A program made the position numbers and the translations under genes. A stretch of 64,000 bases of DNA from Clostridia bacterium (lineage in GTDB: Bacteria > Bacillota > Clostridia > Oscillospirales > CAG-272): contig JAFTPD010000009.1 of the NCBI GenBank assembly GCA_017463485.1, forward strand, positions 124,001 through 188,000, written 5' to 3'. A model generated the notes under the pieces. That model saw only the letters and a list, made by a program, of their open reading frames with translations, had not been told where the DNA came from and did no database searches. Positions 42,089-52,107 of the stretch are shown piece after piece. Position 1 is the stretch's first letter. Every line of letters begins with the position of its first letter.

Positions 42089-42118
42089 GTCATTTGTGTG
42101 AACTTTTTTCCAAGTCCC

Positions 42119-42147
42119 TTGACACGAGCACATATTTGCTGTATAAT
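42119..42147 (+). promoter_or_regulatory. sigma-A promoter of acpP
   Basis: TTGACA (42119-42124), 17-bp spacer, TATAAT (42142-42147), perfect consensus. Confidence 0.9.
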
Positions 42148-42198
42148 TAAGGCATAATACGAGCATAGAGAGAAAGCTACGTAATTACGGAGGGATTT

Positions 42199-42414
42199 AT
42201 GACCAACAAAATCATTGAAGTTATCGCTGAATACAAGGGCATTTCGCCCGACGGGATCTCCCCCGACACCTCCTTTATGGAGCTGGGGTTGGATTCGCTT
42301 GACATAGCAGAGCTTATCATGCAGATCGAGGATGAGCTTGGAGTAACCGTAGAGGTTTCTCCTGCTCTCAATACTATCGCAAAGCTCGCGGCACATATTG
42401 AATCAAAAATGTAA
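42199..42414 (+). CDS. acpP: acyl carrier protein
   Basis: 71 residues, all-helical. The phosphopantetheine attachment serine lies in LGLDSLDIAELIM. EDELGVTVEVSPALNTI is the recognition helix region. It carries acyl chains in fatty acid synthesis or a related pathway. It stands alone, not next to fab genes, so it could serve a specialised pathway; the sequence looks like a general ACP. Confidence 0.93.
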   Translation: MTNKIIEVIAEYKGISPDGISPDTSFMELGLDSLDIAELIMQIEDELGVTVEVSPALNTIAKLAAHIESKM

Positions 42415-42416
42415 TG

Positions 42417-42448
42417 TTAAAGGCTTACGAAATTTCGTAAGCCTTTAA
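42417..42448. terminator. terminator after acpP
   Basis: A perfect 32-bp palindrome around GGCTTACGAAATTTCGTAAG, with A- and T-rich flanks. Confidence 0.85.
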
Positions 42449-42456
42449 ATTTAAAA

Positions 42457-42482
42457 CAAAAAAATACCGCCGTGACGGCGGT
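42457..42482 (-). terminator. terminator of the NUDIX gene
   Basis: Minus strand ACCGCC-GTCAC-GGCGGT followed by ATTTTTTT. A second hairpin with GTTGCA/TGCAAC lies just upstream at about 42510-42540. Confidence 0.78.
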
Positions 42483-42556
42483 TACAAAAATATTTATCCA
42501 TCACAGAATCGGGCGGGTTGTTGCAAAAATGCAACAGCCCTTTTTACTTTTCAAAT

Positions 42557-42976
42557 TCAAAGTCCCATTCTGCGTTTTGCCGCACGGAAAACGTTCTTGT
42601 CGTTTTCGTGAGTGAGAGAACGCTCAGCCGCGTCAACCGGTACCCACTCAACGTCAGCGATCTCGCCATGACGGGGGTGTATTTCGGTCTGCTCGGTCAC
42701 GGCAAGGAAATAAAGAACCTCCTTGCGCACGCCCGGCACGGGGCTATAATGTACTCTTTCACAAAAATCAGACTCGATAGTAATTCTGACAGCAGTTTCT
42801 TCCTCTACCTCGCGGATAGCTGTTTCGTGTTCGGTTTCTCCCGCTTCAACATGTCCCTTGGGGAAAGAACGGTGTCCGCCGCGCTTGTGTCGTATCATAA
42901 GTATATATGTTTTTCCGTCGCCTTTGTCCTTGCGGAAAACCAAAGCGCCGCAAGACTTTTCATAAGACAATGCCAT
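42557..42976 (-). CDS. NUDIX hydrolase
   Basis: 139 residues from the ATG at 42976 (AAAGGTGG 8 nt upstream). The NUDIX box GHVEAGETEHETAIREVEEETA is complete. The RHKRGGHRSFPKGHVE stretch is like diadenosine polyphosphate (Ap4A) hydrolases of the MutT group, but the substrate cannot be decided. It follows the infB operon with a hairpin at 43049-43078 between, and may be read from that operon. Confidence 0.9.
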   Translation of the reverse strand: MALSYEKSCGALVFRKDKGDGKTYILMIRHKRGGHRSFPKGHVEAGETEHETAIREVEEETAVRITIESDFCERVHYSPVPGVRKEVLYFLAVTEQTEIHPRHGEIADVEWVPVDAAERSLTHENDKNVFRAAKRRMGL

Positions 42977-43048
42977 GGAGCTCGCCACCTTTCGACAAGC
43001 ATGTGCCAAAGAGGCAAATGCTATTGGATTTTACAAACGTCCCGTTGC

Positions 43049-43078
43049 CGTGGGACGAAGCGCACGCTCCGTCCCACG
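43049..43078 (-). terminator. hairpin after infB
   Basis: CGTGGGACG pairs with CGTCCCACG and continues inward with AGCG/CGCT. There is no T-run, so it may be an RNA-stabilising 3' hairpin. Confidence 0.4.
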
Positions 43079-43089
43079 CACGGATATTA

Positions 43090-45801
43090 TTATCTCGGAA
43101 TCTCTTCCATTATGAATGCTTCAAGAATATCTCCGACCTTGATGTCGTTGAATCTTTCAAGTCCGACACCGCACTCGTAGCCGTCAGCCACCTCGCGCAC
43201 GTCGTCCTTGAAACGCTTGAGAGAGCTTATCTTATCCTCAAAGATTACCACGCCGTCGCGCACGATACGTATCTGGGACGCGCGGGTGATCTTGCCATCT
43301 GTGATATAAGAGCCTGCAATAGTTCCGACGTTGGGAACGTGAATGGTCTGTCTGACCTCTGCGTGTCCAAGCAGATTTTCACGGAACTTGGGAGCAAGCA
43401 TACCCTTCATAGCTGCCTCAATCTCCTCGATGCACTCGTAAATAACTCGATAGGTGCGGATCTCAACGCTCTGTCTGTCTGCGCTGTCAAGCGCCTTTTT
43501 GTCGGGACGGACGTTAAATCCGACGATAATGGCATTGGAAGCCGCCGCGAAGGTAACATCGCCCTCGGTAATTCCGCCGACAGCCGCGTGAATAACGCTA
43601 ACCTTTACCTCGCCGTTGTTAAGCTTCATCAGCGAGCTCTTGACCGCTTCAACCGTACCGTCAACGTCTGCCTTGACAATGATATTCAGGCTCTTGATGC
43701 CCTCGCTCATCTGGTCGAACAGGTCGTTGAGGTTAGCTCTTGCGTTAGCCTTGAAGAACTCTTCTTTAGCCTTGCTTCTGCGGCGCTCCGCAAGCTCTCT
43801 TGCCATTCTTTCGTCGGCAACAGCCTCAAACTCGTCGCCTGCCTCGGGAACGTCTGCAAGACCTGTAATCTCTACGGGAACGGAAGGTCCTGCGACCTTA
43901 ACTAATTTACCGTTGTGGTCGGTCATAGCTCTTACACGTCCGACCGAAGTACCTGCGATAACGATATCTCCACCCTTGAGCGTACCGTTCTGTACCAACA
44001 GCGTTGCAACAGGACCGCGTCCCTTATCCAGCTTTGCCTCGATAACGATACCCTTTGCGCGGCGGTTGGGGTTAGCCTTGTACTCCTTCAGCTCGGCAAT
44101 CATAAGAACGTTTTCAAGCAGCTCGTCAATACCCATACCCGTCAAAGCGGACACGGGAACGCACATAACGTCGCCGCCCCACTCCTCGCAAACGAGGTCG
44201 TATTTGGTAAGCTCCTGCTTTACGTTATCGGGATTTGCACTCGGCTTATCCATCTTGTTTATAGCTACGATAATTTCAACTCCTGCCGCCTTGGCATGGT
44301 TGATAGCTTCGACTGTCTGAGGCATGATTCCGTCATCGGCCGCAACTACGAGAATAGCAATATCTGTCGCTTGCGCACCTCTTGCACGCATGGCAGTGAA
44401 CGCCTCGTGTCCGGGGGTGTCAAGGAAGGTAATGTCCTGTCCGTTAACGCTTACTCTGTAAGCACCGATATGCTGTGTGATACCGCCCGCCTCGCCTGCG
44501 GTAACGCTGGTGTGACGGATAGCGTCAAGCAGTGACGTCTTACCGTGGTCAACGTGTCCCATTACGCAAACAACGGGTGCGCGAGTAAGCAGCTCATCTG
44601 CGCTGTCCTCGTGATCGTCAAACAGCTTTTCTTCAATGGTGACAACAACTTCTTTGGTAACGGAAATACCAAGCTCGTCGGCAACGATAGCAGCAGTATC
44701 GTAGTCTACGGACTGGTTCACGGTAACCATCATTCCCAGCATCATCAGACGCTTGACGACCTCAGCGGAGGTAACCTTGAGGCGAGATGCAAGATCGCTG
44801 ACAATGATCTCGTCGGGGAGCTGTACGTTAAGCGGCGCTTTCTTGACGGGCGCCTGCTTCTTGGCGTTGTTATTCTTGTTAAATCCGGATTTTTTCATCT
44901 GCATGCCGCCGCGGTTGGATGCCTGCTGTTGACTCTTTTTGACCAACTTTTGGTTTCCGCCGCGCGCGTCCTGCATGTTCTCGGACACGAAATTGTTGAG
45001 CTTGTCGTCGTACTTGGAAAGGTCAACCGTGCCACCTCTGGTATCTACCACACGGGTAGCTCCACGGGGCTTCTGCTGTTCCTGACCGCCCTTGGGCGTC
45101 TGACCTCTGACGATAGGCTGTACCTGGAACTTTTCTCTGGGTGCGCTCTGAACGTAATCGCCCTTATCGCGCATTGCCCCGCCGTCGCGGCGCTGATTAT
45201 TTGAGCCCTGACGGTTGTCCTGACGTGCAGGCTGACGGAAATCGCTCTTTCCGCCCTGTCTGTCGTTTCTGTCGTTTCGGTCAAATCTGTCGTTTCGGTC
45301 AAAGCGACTGTCGCGGGAAGCGGTCTGCTGTGCCTGCGCGGCTTTCGTCTTTGCTTCTGCGGCAGCTTTTGCTTCTGCAGCAGCTTTGGCTTCTGCAGCA
45401 GCCTTTGCTTCTGCGGCAGCTTTTGCCTCTGCAGCGGCTTTTGCTTCAGCGGCGGCTTTTGCCTCTGCGGCGGCTTTTGCCTCTGCGGCAGCTTTTGCTT
45501 CAGCGGCGGCCTTTTCCTCAGCAGCCTTTGCTTCTGCAGCCGCTCTTTCCTCTGCGGCACGCTCCTCTGCTATTTTAGAAGGAATATAGGTTATTCCGTC
45601 CATATAATCCGATATATCATCAACCTGATTGCTATCGGTAAGAGATTGCATAAGGATATTAAATTCCCTGTCAGTCAGCGACTTCTGGGGCTTTACGTCC
45701 TCGATGCCCTTGGAAGCCAACAGCTCGGACAGGTCCTTGGTTTTAAGTCCCATATCCTTTGCCAACTGATTTATTTTGAATTGTGGATTGAATGCTGCCA
45801 T
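43090..45801 (-). CDS. infB: translation initiation factor IF-2
   Basis: 903 residues. N-terminal subdomain [21 protein letters not shown], then an Ala/Glu/Lys and Arg/Asp/Gln-rich linker, then the second IF2-N region and the GTPase core with [30 protein letters not shown] and [10 protein letters not shown], and the C-terminal tRNA-binding domains. It brings fMet-tRNA to the ribosome. AGGAGG precedes the ATG. Last gene of rimP-nusA-ylxR-ylxQ-infB; rbfA and truB do not follow. Confidence 0.98.
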   Translation of the reverse strand: MAAFNPQFKINQLAKDMGLKTKDLSELLASKGIEDVKPQKSLTDREFNILMQSLTDSNQVDDISDYMDGITYIPSKIAEERAAEERAAAEAKAAEEKAAAEAKAAAEAKAAAEAKAAAEAKAAAEAKAAAEAKAAAEAKAAAEAKAAAEAKTKAAQAQQTASRDSRFDRNDRFDRNDRNDRQGGKSDFRQPARQDNRQGSNNQRRDGGAMRDKGDYVQSAPREKFQVQPIVRGQTPKGGQEQQKPRGATRVVDTRGGTVDLSKYDDKLNNFVSENMQDARGGNQKLVKKSQQQASNRGGMQMKKSGFNKNNNAKKQAPVKKAPLNVQLPDEIIVSDLASRLKVTSAEVVKRLMMLGMMVTVNQSVDYDTAAIVADELGISVTKEVVVTIEEKLFDDHEDSADELLTRAPVVCVMGHVDHGKTSLLDAIRHTSVTAGEAGGITQHIGAYRVSVNGQDITFLDTPGHEAFTAMRARGAQATDIAILVVAADDGIMPQTVEAINHAKAAGVEIIVAINKMDKPSANPDNVKQELTKYDLVCEEWGGDVMCVPVSALTGMGIDELLENVLMIAELKEYKANPNRRAKGIVIEAKLDKGRGPVATLLVQNGTLKGGDIVIAGTSVGRVRAMTDHNGKLVKVAGPSVPVEITGLADVPEAGDEFEAVADERMARELAERRRSKAKEEFFKANARANLNDLFDQMSEGIKSLNIIVKADVDGTVEAVKSSLMKLNNGEVKVSVIHAAVGGITEGDVTFAAASNAIIVGFNVRPDKKALDSADRQSVEIRTYRVIYECIEEIEAAMKGMLAPKFRENLLGHAEVRQTIHVPNVGTIAGSYITDGKITRASQIRIVRDGVVIFEDKISSLKRFKDDVREVADGYECGVGLERFNDIKVGDILEAFIMEEIPR
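45345..45515 (-). repeat. tandem AAAEAK-coding repeat in infB
   Basis: About ten copies of an 18-bp unit encoding Ala-Ala-Ala-Glu-Ala-Lys lie in the IF-2 linker (residues about 100-150). Units differ mostly at third positions. It predicts a long single alpha helix and may vary in copy number between strains. Confidence 0.9.
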
Positions 45802-45841
45802 ATTACCTCCTAAACTGTAACTGTTAAGATATCAAAGTGTA

Positions 45842-46195
45842 TCAATGATTTTCGTCGCTCGGCAAATGTACTGCCACTGCTCTCATGAGCTGTGAATCGA
45901 GAATTCCCACCGCCGCAGTTGCGCCCGTCTTTCCCACCGCGTGGGCAAGCTCCACGGCGCCAATATCAAGTCTGTAATGCGGAACGCCGTAAAAGTTACA
46001 TTTCGACGTCAGCTTCGCGTGAGTATTGTCCGACGTATCCGACGCTTCGATCACCGCATACACCCTTTGCTCCGTCCCCGCTCGCTCCGAATCGCTCCGA
46101 AGTCGCTCGCACACCATAGGCGTACCTATCACGAGCTTGCGCGCTCTCGCGCAAAGCCCCAGCGTGGACAACAGCTTTTTGGTCTGCTCACTCAC
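45842..46195 (-). CDS. ylxQ: L7Ae-like RNA-binding protein YlxQ
   Basis: 117 residues. LSTLGLCARARKLVIGTPMVCE is the opening of the L7Ae/L30e/Gadd45 fold seen in YlxQ, which binds kink-turn-like RNA. The ATG overlaps the ylxR stop (ATGA). Confidence 0.88.
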   Translation of the reverse strand: MSEQTKKLLSTLGLCARARKLVIGTPMVCERLRSDSERAGTEQRVYAVIEASDTSDNTHAKLTSKCNFYGVPHYRLDIGAVELAHAVGKTGATAAVGILDSQLMRAVAVHLPSDENH

Positions 46196-46497
46196 AGGAC
46201 GTCACCGCCCTCTGCAAGCTCGCGTTCCATATTCGTATATACCTCGTCGGATATCTCACACTCGAGATTTTTTGCAAGTCGACCGCTCTTTCGCACCCTT
46301 TTCAGACATTTTACGTCCTTGCATATATATGCTCCGCGACCGGATTTCTTGCCCGTAAAGTCAAGAGATACCTGACCCTCGGGGTCGCGCACCACCCTCA
46401 AAAGCTCCCTCTTCGGCTTGTGCTCGTTGCATCCGAGACACTGACGGACGGGAACCTTTTTTTGCGGTGCGGCATTGGAATTTTGCTTTTGTGCCAT
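46192..46497 (-). CDS. ylxR: YlxR (DUF448) RNA-binding protein
   Basis: 101 residues. VPVRQCLGCNEHKPKRELLR and GRGAYICKDVKCLKR are the signature, with the two Cys pairs. Family members bind RNA and have been linked to RNase P and transcription. It lies between nusA and ylxQ, with 4-nt overlap to the latter. Confidence 0.93.
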   Translation of the reverse strand: MAQKQNSNAAPQKKVPVRQCLGCNEHKPKRELLRVVRDPEGQVSLDFTGKKSGRGAYICKDVKCLKRVRKSGRLAKNLECEISDEVYTNMERELAEGGDVL

Positions 46498-46528
46498 ATC
46501 CGATCTTCCTTTCGAACAGCAAACGGGA

Positions 46529-47566
46529 TCAGTACTCCGAGCCCTCTGCCTTTATGTCGATCTTGTAGCCCGTAAGACGAGCGGCGAGGCGGACGTTCTG
46601 TCCCTCTCTGCCGATTGCAAGAGAAAGCTGCTCGGGAGCTACGATAACCTTACAGCTTCGCTCGCCCGTCATCTCTACCGAAATAACGCTTGCGGGCGCC
46701 AAAGCCGCCGCGATATACTCCTCGGGAGTTTCGCTGTAAGTAACGATATCTATCTTTTCCCCGTTGATCTCGCTGATAACGGCATCAAGTCGCATATTGT
46801 GCGTACCAATGCACGCGCCTACTGCATCTACGTCGGGATCGCGGGAATATACTGCGATCTTGCTTCGCGAGCCTGCCTCACGGGATACGCCCTTGATAAT
46901 GACGATACCGTCCTGGATCTCGGGAACCTCCAGCTCAAACAGACGCCATACGAGCTTGGGATGAATACGGGAGAGAGATACGATAGGACCTCTTGCCTCC
47001 TTGTTGATCTCTGTTACAAAAACCTTTACCTTCTGTCCGACGGTCAGTATCTCACCGGGGATCTGCTCGGGCTTCGTCAGCAGGTTAGTTCCCTGATCCA
47101 GCTCAAGGATAACTCCGCCGTCGTCGCGGTCAGTCTTGCTGACGGTTGCGGTCATAAGCTCCTCCTTCTTATTGGAGTAAGCCTCCTGCATAGCTATTCT
47201 CTCGCCCTCGCGGATAGCCTGAATGATAACGGATTTTCCCGCAGCCGCGCTGATACGGCGGAAGGCATCCGTCTTTACTTCCTTGTCCACGAATCCGCCA
47301 AGCACGTGTCTGCGGCTGAGATTCTTAGCGTCGGGAAGGGATATCTGGCAGGTAGGATCAACTACCTCCTCAACCACCTCGCGGCGCTGATAGATCTTCA
47401 TCTTTCTCTTGACGAAGTCATAATCGACACGCATAAGAGCGTTTGCGCCGTACTCCTTTTTGAATGCGGCAAGGAGTGCAGCCTCGATCTTCTCGATCAT
47501 GTAGGACTGAGGGATGCCCTTTTCCTTTTCAAGCAACTCAAGGGCTGTGAAAAACTCAGAATTCAT
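46529..47566 (-). CDS. nusA: transcription factor NusA
   Basis: 345 residues from the ATG at 47566 after AAAGGAAG. N-terminal polymerase-binding domain (FFTALELLEKEKGIPQSYM), S1 domain (about 135-200), and KH1/KH2 domains (VGACIGTHNMRLDAVISEI and LAIGREGQNVRLAARLTGY). It promotes pausing and intrinsic termination. No C-terminal acidic repeats, as normal in Firmicutes. Confidence 0.97.
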   Translation of the reverse strand: MNSEFFTALELLEKEKGIPQSYMIEKIEAALLAAFKKEYGANALMRVDYDFVKRKMKIYQRREVVEEVVDPTCQISLPDAKNLSRRHVLGGFVDKEVKTDAFRRISAAAGKSVIIQAIREGERIAMQEAYSNKKEELMTATVSKTDRDDGGVILELDQGTNLLTKPEQIPGEILTVGQKVKVFVTEINKEARGPIVSLSRIHPKLVWRLFELEVPEIQDGIVIIKGVSREAGSRSKIAVYSRDPDVDAVGACIGTHNMRLDAVISEINGEKIDIVTYSETPEEYIAAALAPASVISVEMTGERSCKVIVAPEQLSLAIGREGQNVRLAARLTGYKIDIKAEGSEY

Positions 47567-47626
47567 ACCTAAACTTCCTTTCGGGTATTTTATATTGTGC
47601 AAATTTTTTTACTGTTTTACGCGGTA

Positions 47627-48157
47627 TCAGAAATCGAATACCGTTCTTGCCTTGGCAACGCTGTCTGCGCCAATGACCTTCACAGCGCCCGCCGTTTCAA
47701 TGGTGATACTGCCGTCCTCGGCGTATTCGCGAAGGATGCCGACCTGCACCTTGCTGCCGTCAAGCGGCGCGTAGAGCTTCAGCTCCACCTTTTCGCCGAT
47801 ACAGTGCAGAAAATGCTCGGGACGGGAAAGATTGCGCTCGATACCGGGGGAAGAAACCTCCAGCATGTATGCTACCTCAATGGGATCAGCCTCGTCAAGC
47901 GGAGCATCCACCGCGCGAGTGAATTTTTCGCAGTCGTCGATAGTGATTCCCTCTTGACTGTCAATGGTGATGCGGAGAATATAATCCGCTCCCTCCTTGA
48001 CGTATTCAACGTCCCACAGAGTATATCCCATACTCTCAGCGATAGGTGAGATGATTTCGGTTACAGTCGCCGCGATCCTGCCGCCACGTCCCGCGCCGGG
48101 GGTACGGACTGCACGGAGCTTACGTCCTCCGTTTTCAGATACGTTATTTTCAGCCAC
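47627..48157 (-). CDS. rimP: ribosome maturation factor RimP
   Basis: 176 residues, starting at GTG 48157 because GAAAGGAG lies upstream; an ATG at 48208 lies within the leader hairpin region. LWDVEYVKEGADYILRITID, then DDCEKFTRAVDAPLDEADPI and LEVSSPGIERNL, are diagnostic. It is needed for 30S assembly. The extra 25 residues before the conserved domain are Arg/Gly-rich. Confidence 0.94.
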   Translation of the reverse strand: MAENNVSENGGRKLRAVRTPGAGRGGRIAATVTEIISPIAESMGYTLWDVEYVKEGADYILRITIDSQEGITIDDCEKFTRAVDAPLDEADPIEVAYMLEVSSPGIERNLSRPEHFLHCIGEKVELKLYAPLDGSKVQVGILREYAEDGSITIETAGAVKVIGADSVAKARTVFDF

Positions 48158-48183
48158 GGAATTTCTCCTTTCGTGATCTTTAC

Positions 48184-48216
48184 AAAAAGCAGGAGTGGAT
48201 TTTGTCAACCCACTCC
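48184..48216 (-). promoter_or_regulatory. rimP-leader-type attenuator hairpin
   Basis: In the mRNA GGAGTGG pairs with CCACTCC around an 11-nt loop, followed by TGCTTTTTG. It is located between the promoter and rimP, as in the rimP leader described for Firmicutes, where it is thought to let NusA regulate its own operon by termination. Confidence 0.7.
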
Positions 48217-48243
48217 GCCACTTTGCTATTATCTACTGTTAAC

Positions 48244-48272
48244 AGTATACCACACCGACTTTAAAATTTCAA
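48244..48272 (-). promoter_or_regulatory. sigma-A promoter of rimP-nusA-ylxRQ-infB
   Basis: Minus strand TTGAAA (48267-48272), 17-bp spacer, TATACT (48244-48249). The remaining stretch up to 48421 is AT-rich and holds no visible gene. Confidence 0.75.
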
Positions 48273-48421
48273 GGGCTTTTTAAAATTTTTTCAACTTTTT
48301 CCATATAAATTTTGCAAGAATTTGCGTCCGCATTTTTGTTTATTTTGCCCAAACATTCAAAAACTTTGCGTGTTCTTCAAAAAAGATTTGCAAACAATTT
48401 CAAAAAACATCACATATGTTG

Positions 48422-48450
48422 TTTACAAAATTAAAAATATGTGGTATAAT
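48422..48450 (+). promoter_or_regulatory. sigma-A promoter of the yybS-gdpP-rplI-dnaB cluster
   Basis: TTTACA (48422-48427), 17-bp spacer, TATAAT (48445-48450). Confidence 0.78.
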
Positions 48451-48494
48451 ATTATAATGATGCTGTTTTGAAGGAAAGGAATATTTTTCCCGAT

Positions 48495-49874
48495 ATGTTT
48501 GAAAGTAACGAATTGCTCACCGACAGCCGACTGCCGCTCACACTTTCCGAGATAGATCCCTCGGATAACGACGACAGCACGGACGGTGACGCTGACCAAG
48601 ATACACAAGTGCCGCCCGAATTCGGAGCGCCGCACTTTACCCCGCCGCCAAAGGTGGAATTTGTTGACCACGCGCCCATTGAGCGCAAGGGCATACAAGG
48701 CTCTGCCGCCGCTCTGCTTTACGCTTTACTGATAGCGGCACTCGTGTCCATTCCGTTTTCCCTGTTCGGATTTACAGACTTGATAAACGAGCAGATATTC
48801 AACGTTCTCGCTATCGCGCTGTGCGTGGGCTTCATATATTATCTGTCCCGCGCGGCAAAGCAGGCACGCGGTGTCGTACCGCTGTTAATTTTCTTCGCCA
48901 TTTTGCTTTTCGTTATGATGGCATCCGCGGCACTTTCGCTTCTCCTTCTTGCATCACTGTTCTTTATCAGCCAAGGAAGCTTTTTGCTGACCGTGTCCAA
49001 GAAAAAACATATTCCCTTGCTTTTGATAATTCCCGCTGTGGCTTACGCCGCGACATTGGGACTTAGCGCGGCACTCGGATTTTTCCGTCCGCTGTTTTGC
49101 GCGGTCTGCCTTTTGCCTATTCCTGCGACAGTTCTGCTGTCCGTCACCACTCACTCCTGTGCAAAGCGCGACGGCATTACCCGCGTGGGCTCGATATGCG
49201 CGACATCGCTCGGTCTGATAGCAACTCTGCTTGCTATTCTCGCAATACTTCTGTATACGAGAATGGGCGAGATATCCGTGGCGGCGATAGAACGGGCAAT
49301 GAGTACCTTCCGCGATATGCTGTTCGAGGCTTTGACCGCGTTAGAGGCGGATATGGGCAACGGTGTTGAGCAGATCATTCCCGACGACCTCGCTCTCGAA
49401 ACCGTCAACGCGACGGTAAACATCCTCCCCGGTACTGCGATAGCCTTCGTAAACGTATTCGCCTTCTTTGCGCAGGTGGTACTGCTGGGTACGCTTCGCA
49501 CGTGGGGCGTGATACAAAAGCCCGTCCGCAAGATGTTTGAGTTTTCCATGAGCTTTATGTCCGCCGCAGTATTCGCAGTCGCACTGATAGTATTCCTTAT
49601 CGACAGCGGCGACACTAAATCCTCACTTGTGGGAACGGTGGCAAACAATCTGACCATCATATTCGAACCCGGTCTTGCGCTTTGCGGAATAGATTCACTG
49701 ACAAAACACATGGTGGCAAAGCAGCAAGGATGCGGTCTGTTGCTTTTGGCAGGCGCTGTGCTTATCATGTCCGTGGTCATGAATTTCCTTATGACCGCGC
49801 TTGCCGCTATCGGCGCGTTCTTCATCATCAAAAAGCTTATAACCGACATTCAGGCAAAGAACAAGGACAACTGA
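48495..49874 (+). CDS. polytopic membrane protein, YybS-like (DUF2232) by position
   Basis: 459 residues. An acidic, disordered N-terminus (residues 1-60) is followed by about eight to ten membrane helices in two groups separated by a soluble loop (MSTFRDMLFEALTALEADMG). Placement directly before gdpP, rplI and dnaB is that of yybS in Bacillus. The start is uncertain: AAGGAAAGG lies about 15 nt before ATG 48495, and a TTG at 48468 is also open. Its function is unknown. Confidence 0.68.
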   Translation: MFESNELLTDSRLPLTLSEIDPSDNDDSTDGDADQDTQVPPEFGAPHFTPPPKVEFVDHAPIERKGIQGSAAALLYALLIAALVSIPFSLFGFTDLINEQIFNVLAIALCVGFIYYLSRAAKQARGVVPLLIFFAILLFVMMASAALSLLLLASLFFISQGSFLLTVSKKKHIPLLLIIPAVAYAATLGLSAALGFFRPLFCAVCLLPIPATVLLSVTTHSCAKRDGITRVGSICATSLGLIATLLAILAILLYTRMGEISVAAIERAMSTFRDMLFEALTALEADMGNGVEQIIPDDLALETVNATVNILPGTAIAFVNVFAFFAQVVLLGTLRTWGVIQKPVRKMFEFSMSFMSAAVFAVALIVFLIDSGDTKSSLVGTVANNLTIIFEPGLALCGIDSLTKHMVAKQQGCGLLLLAGAVLIMSVVMNFLMTALAAIGAFFIIKKLITDIQAKNKDN

Positions 49875-49920
49875 CAAAGACAACCCCCGTCATTTCACTT
49901 TTGAAAGGAGCGGTCTTGAT

Positions 49921-52080
49921 ATGAAAAATAATAATCTGCCCCAAAATCAAAAAAATAATTCTGCACGTCCCGACAGCAGAATTCCCTTTGCTATATGTAC
50001 GGCTGAGGGACTTCTGTTCCTCGTACTGTTCACGCTTTTGTCTGTATTCAGACCTAAAAGCAGTTGGATATACGGTATCGTGCTGTCAGCGGCGTATCTT
50101 ATTACCGCAGGCATAACGTTTCTGGTATACACTCTGCGCTTTGCCGTTTCAAGCAAGGCGGAAAGCACTGCAGAGCATCTTAATACCGACATATACCGTA
50201 TGTTCCGCGCCGTTATCGACATTCCCTACGCCGTCTTGACAAGCGACGGTGACGTAAAGGTCATCAACAACGCGCTTCAGGATATCCTCGGCGTGCGCTC
50301 GTCGGTGTGCAACATTCCTTTGCACGACATCTGCCCCACGGTGGATATGGCGCAGGTGATAAGCGGAGCGAAAAACCGCGCGCCCTCCGAGGCTGACATG
50401 GCTGTAGCTCTGCCCTCCTCCGCCCAGAGCGAGGGGAACATTACGGTGCGACTTATCGACGGCAAGCGTTATTTCCTTGAAAGCTATATGTTCCGTCAGC
50501 GCACGGATACCTACTATTTCGTGGTATTCAGGGATGTAAACGATTACCTCGACTATCTCGACAAGACCAACCGCGAGCATATCGTGGTGGCGTACATTGA
50601 GCTTGACAACCTTCAGGAGCTGACGCAGTTCGTCCGCGCAAACTACCGTAACACCGCAAACCTTATCGAGCATAAGCTCACCGAATGGGTGTCCGGCATG
50701 AACGGTATGCTCCGCGAATACGACAGAGATAAATATATCGCCATGTTCTCGGAGGAAGCGCTTGACGAGTGCATCAAAAATAACTTCTCCATTCTCAATG
50801 AGATCATGCATATTGAGGTAGGCGATAACAGCTTCCCCATCTCGGTGTCAATGGGTATTGCGGACGTGGACGGTCCTATGCAGGAGCGTGAAAGACTTGC
50901 AGGCTCGGCACTTGAGCTTGCACTTCAGCGAGGCGGAAATCAGGTTGCCCTCACTCGCAGAGGTCACAGCGGAATGCAGTTCTTCGGCGGCGCGCATAAG
51001 ACTCTGGAGAGCAACACCTCCATCACCTCCCGCGTCAGCGCCAGCCTTATCGAGCGGCAGCTTAGATCCTGCGACAACGTGCTTATCATGGGACACGCCA
51101 ACCCCGACTTTGACTCTATCGGCGCTTGCGTTGGCGCATACCGCCTGTCAAAAAGCATTCTCGCAGCAGAGGGACGCGGCAATATTCCCGTAAATATCGT
51201 CGTCAACAAGGAATGTGATACCTTCCGCACCTGCGCCGCTCACCTTGCGGCTGTACCCGAATACGACACGGTATTTATTGACCGCGCAACGGCACAGACC
51301 AAGATAACCTCGCGCACGGTGCTGATAATATGTGACGTAAACAATCCCGTCATATTCGAAGCTCCCCAGCTTATAGGCTGTATCCCTGCGGACGACGGAG
51401 TGGCATCTATTGCCGTTATCGACCACCACAGACTTGTAAAGGAGCTTCCCTTTACCCCGTTCCTCCATTACATCAAGGCGGCAAAATCCTCCGCATCCGA
51501 GATAATGGCGGAAATACTTGAACAGAGCAACTACGCCGATACTCTTCTCAAGGAGGAGGCAAATCTGTTGCTTGCGGGTATTATGCTTGATACCCATAAC
51601 TTTACACGAAGTGCCGGCGCGCAAACCTTTGAGGTAACGTATTACCTCTACGGACGCAACGCCCACACCGATATCGTGCGAGAGTTCTTTAACGAGCGCA
51701 TAGACGAGCTGCTCGTGGCGAGTGATTTTGACTCTCACACGCAGATATACGAGGACATTTTCGCCATTACCTGGCTGTCCGACGACCACGATCCCACCCC
51801 CGAGGATCGCATTGCGGCTTCCAAGGCGGCGGATAAGCTGCTCGGAGTTCGCGGCATTGAGGCGTCCTTCGCACTTGCCGTTATCAATAACAACGTAATA
51901 ATCTCGGGACGCTCTAAGGGCAGAATAAACGTTCAGCTCATTCTTGAGAAGCTGGAGGGCGGCGGACACTTCGATATGGCGGGCGCACAGGTGAACAATT
52001 CCACCGTTGAGGAGGCTTACGAGCTTCTGTGCGGCGCTATCGACGAGTACAAGCTCCAATTTCCCGAGCAATTTATGTAA
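49921..52080 (+). CDS. gdpP: cyclic-di-AMP phosphodiesterase GdpP
   Basis: 719 residues. Two N-terminal membrane helices (about 25-45 and 50-72), a PAS domain (about 90-185), a degenerate GGDEF domain (about 200-340), and the catalytic DHH-DHHA1 part: MGHANPDFDSIGACVGAYRL, DVNNP, VIDHHRLVKELPF and GGGHFDMAGAQV. It degrades c-di-AMP, which governs potassium and osmotic balance. AAAGGAG precedes the ATG; 27 bp from rplI. Confidence 0.96.
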   Translation: MKNNNLPQNQKNNSARPDSRIPFAICTAEGLLFLVLFTLLSVFRPKSSWIYGIVLSAAYLITAGITFLVYTLRFAVSSKAESTAEHLNTDIYRMFRAVIDIPYAVLTSDGDVKVINNALQDILGVRSSVCNIPLHDICPTVDMAQVISGAKNRAPSEADMAVALPSSAQSEGNITVRLIDGKRYFLESYMFRQRTDTYYFVVFRDVNDYLDYLDKTNREHIVVAYIELDNLQELTQFVRANYRNTANLIEHKLTEWVSGMNGMLREYDRDKYIAMFSEEALDECIKNNFSILNEIMHIEVGDNSFPISVSMGIADVDGPMQERERLAGSALELALQRGGNQVALTRRGHSGMQFFGGAHKTLESNTSITSRVSASLIERQLRSCDNVLIMGHANPDFDSIGACVGAYRLSKSILAAEGRGNIPVNIVVNKECDTFRTCAAHLAAVPEYDTVFIDRATAQTKITSRTVLIICDVNNPVIFEAPQLIGCIPADDGVASIAVIDHHRLVKELPFTPFLHYIKAAKSSASEIMAEILEQSNYADTLLKEEANLLLAGIMLDTHNFTRSAGAQTFEVTYYLYGRNAHTDIVREFFNERIDELLVASDFDSHTQIYEDIFAITWLSDDHDPTPEDRIAASKAADKLLGVRGIEASFALAVINNNVIISGRSKGRINVQLILEKLEGGGHFDMAGAQVNNSTVEEAYELLCGAIDEYKLQFPEQFM

Positions 52081-52107
52081 TTCATCACAGGAAAGGAACA
52101 CAAAATC

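Noticed and set aside
45345..45515. CRISPR-like array
   Set aside because: The 18-bp units are contiguous, without spacers, and in frame with IF-2 as AAAEAK codons.
43616..45590. Long plus-strand open frames opposite infB
   Set aside because: They mirror codon structure of a conserved gene and the repetitive linker; no ribosome binding sites.
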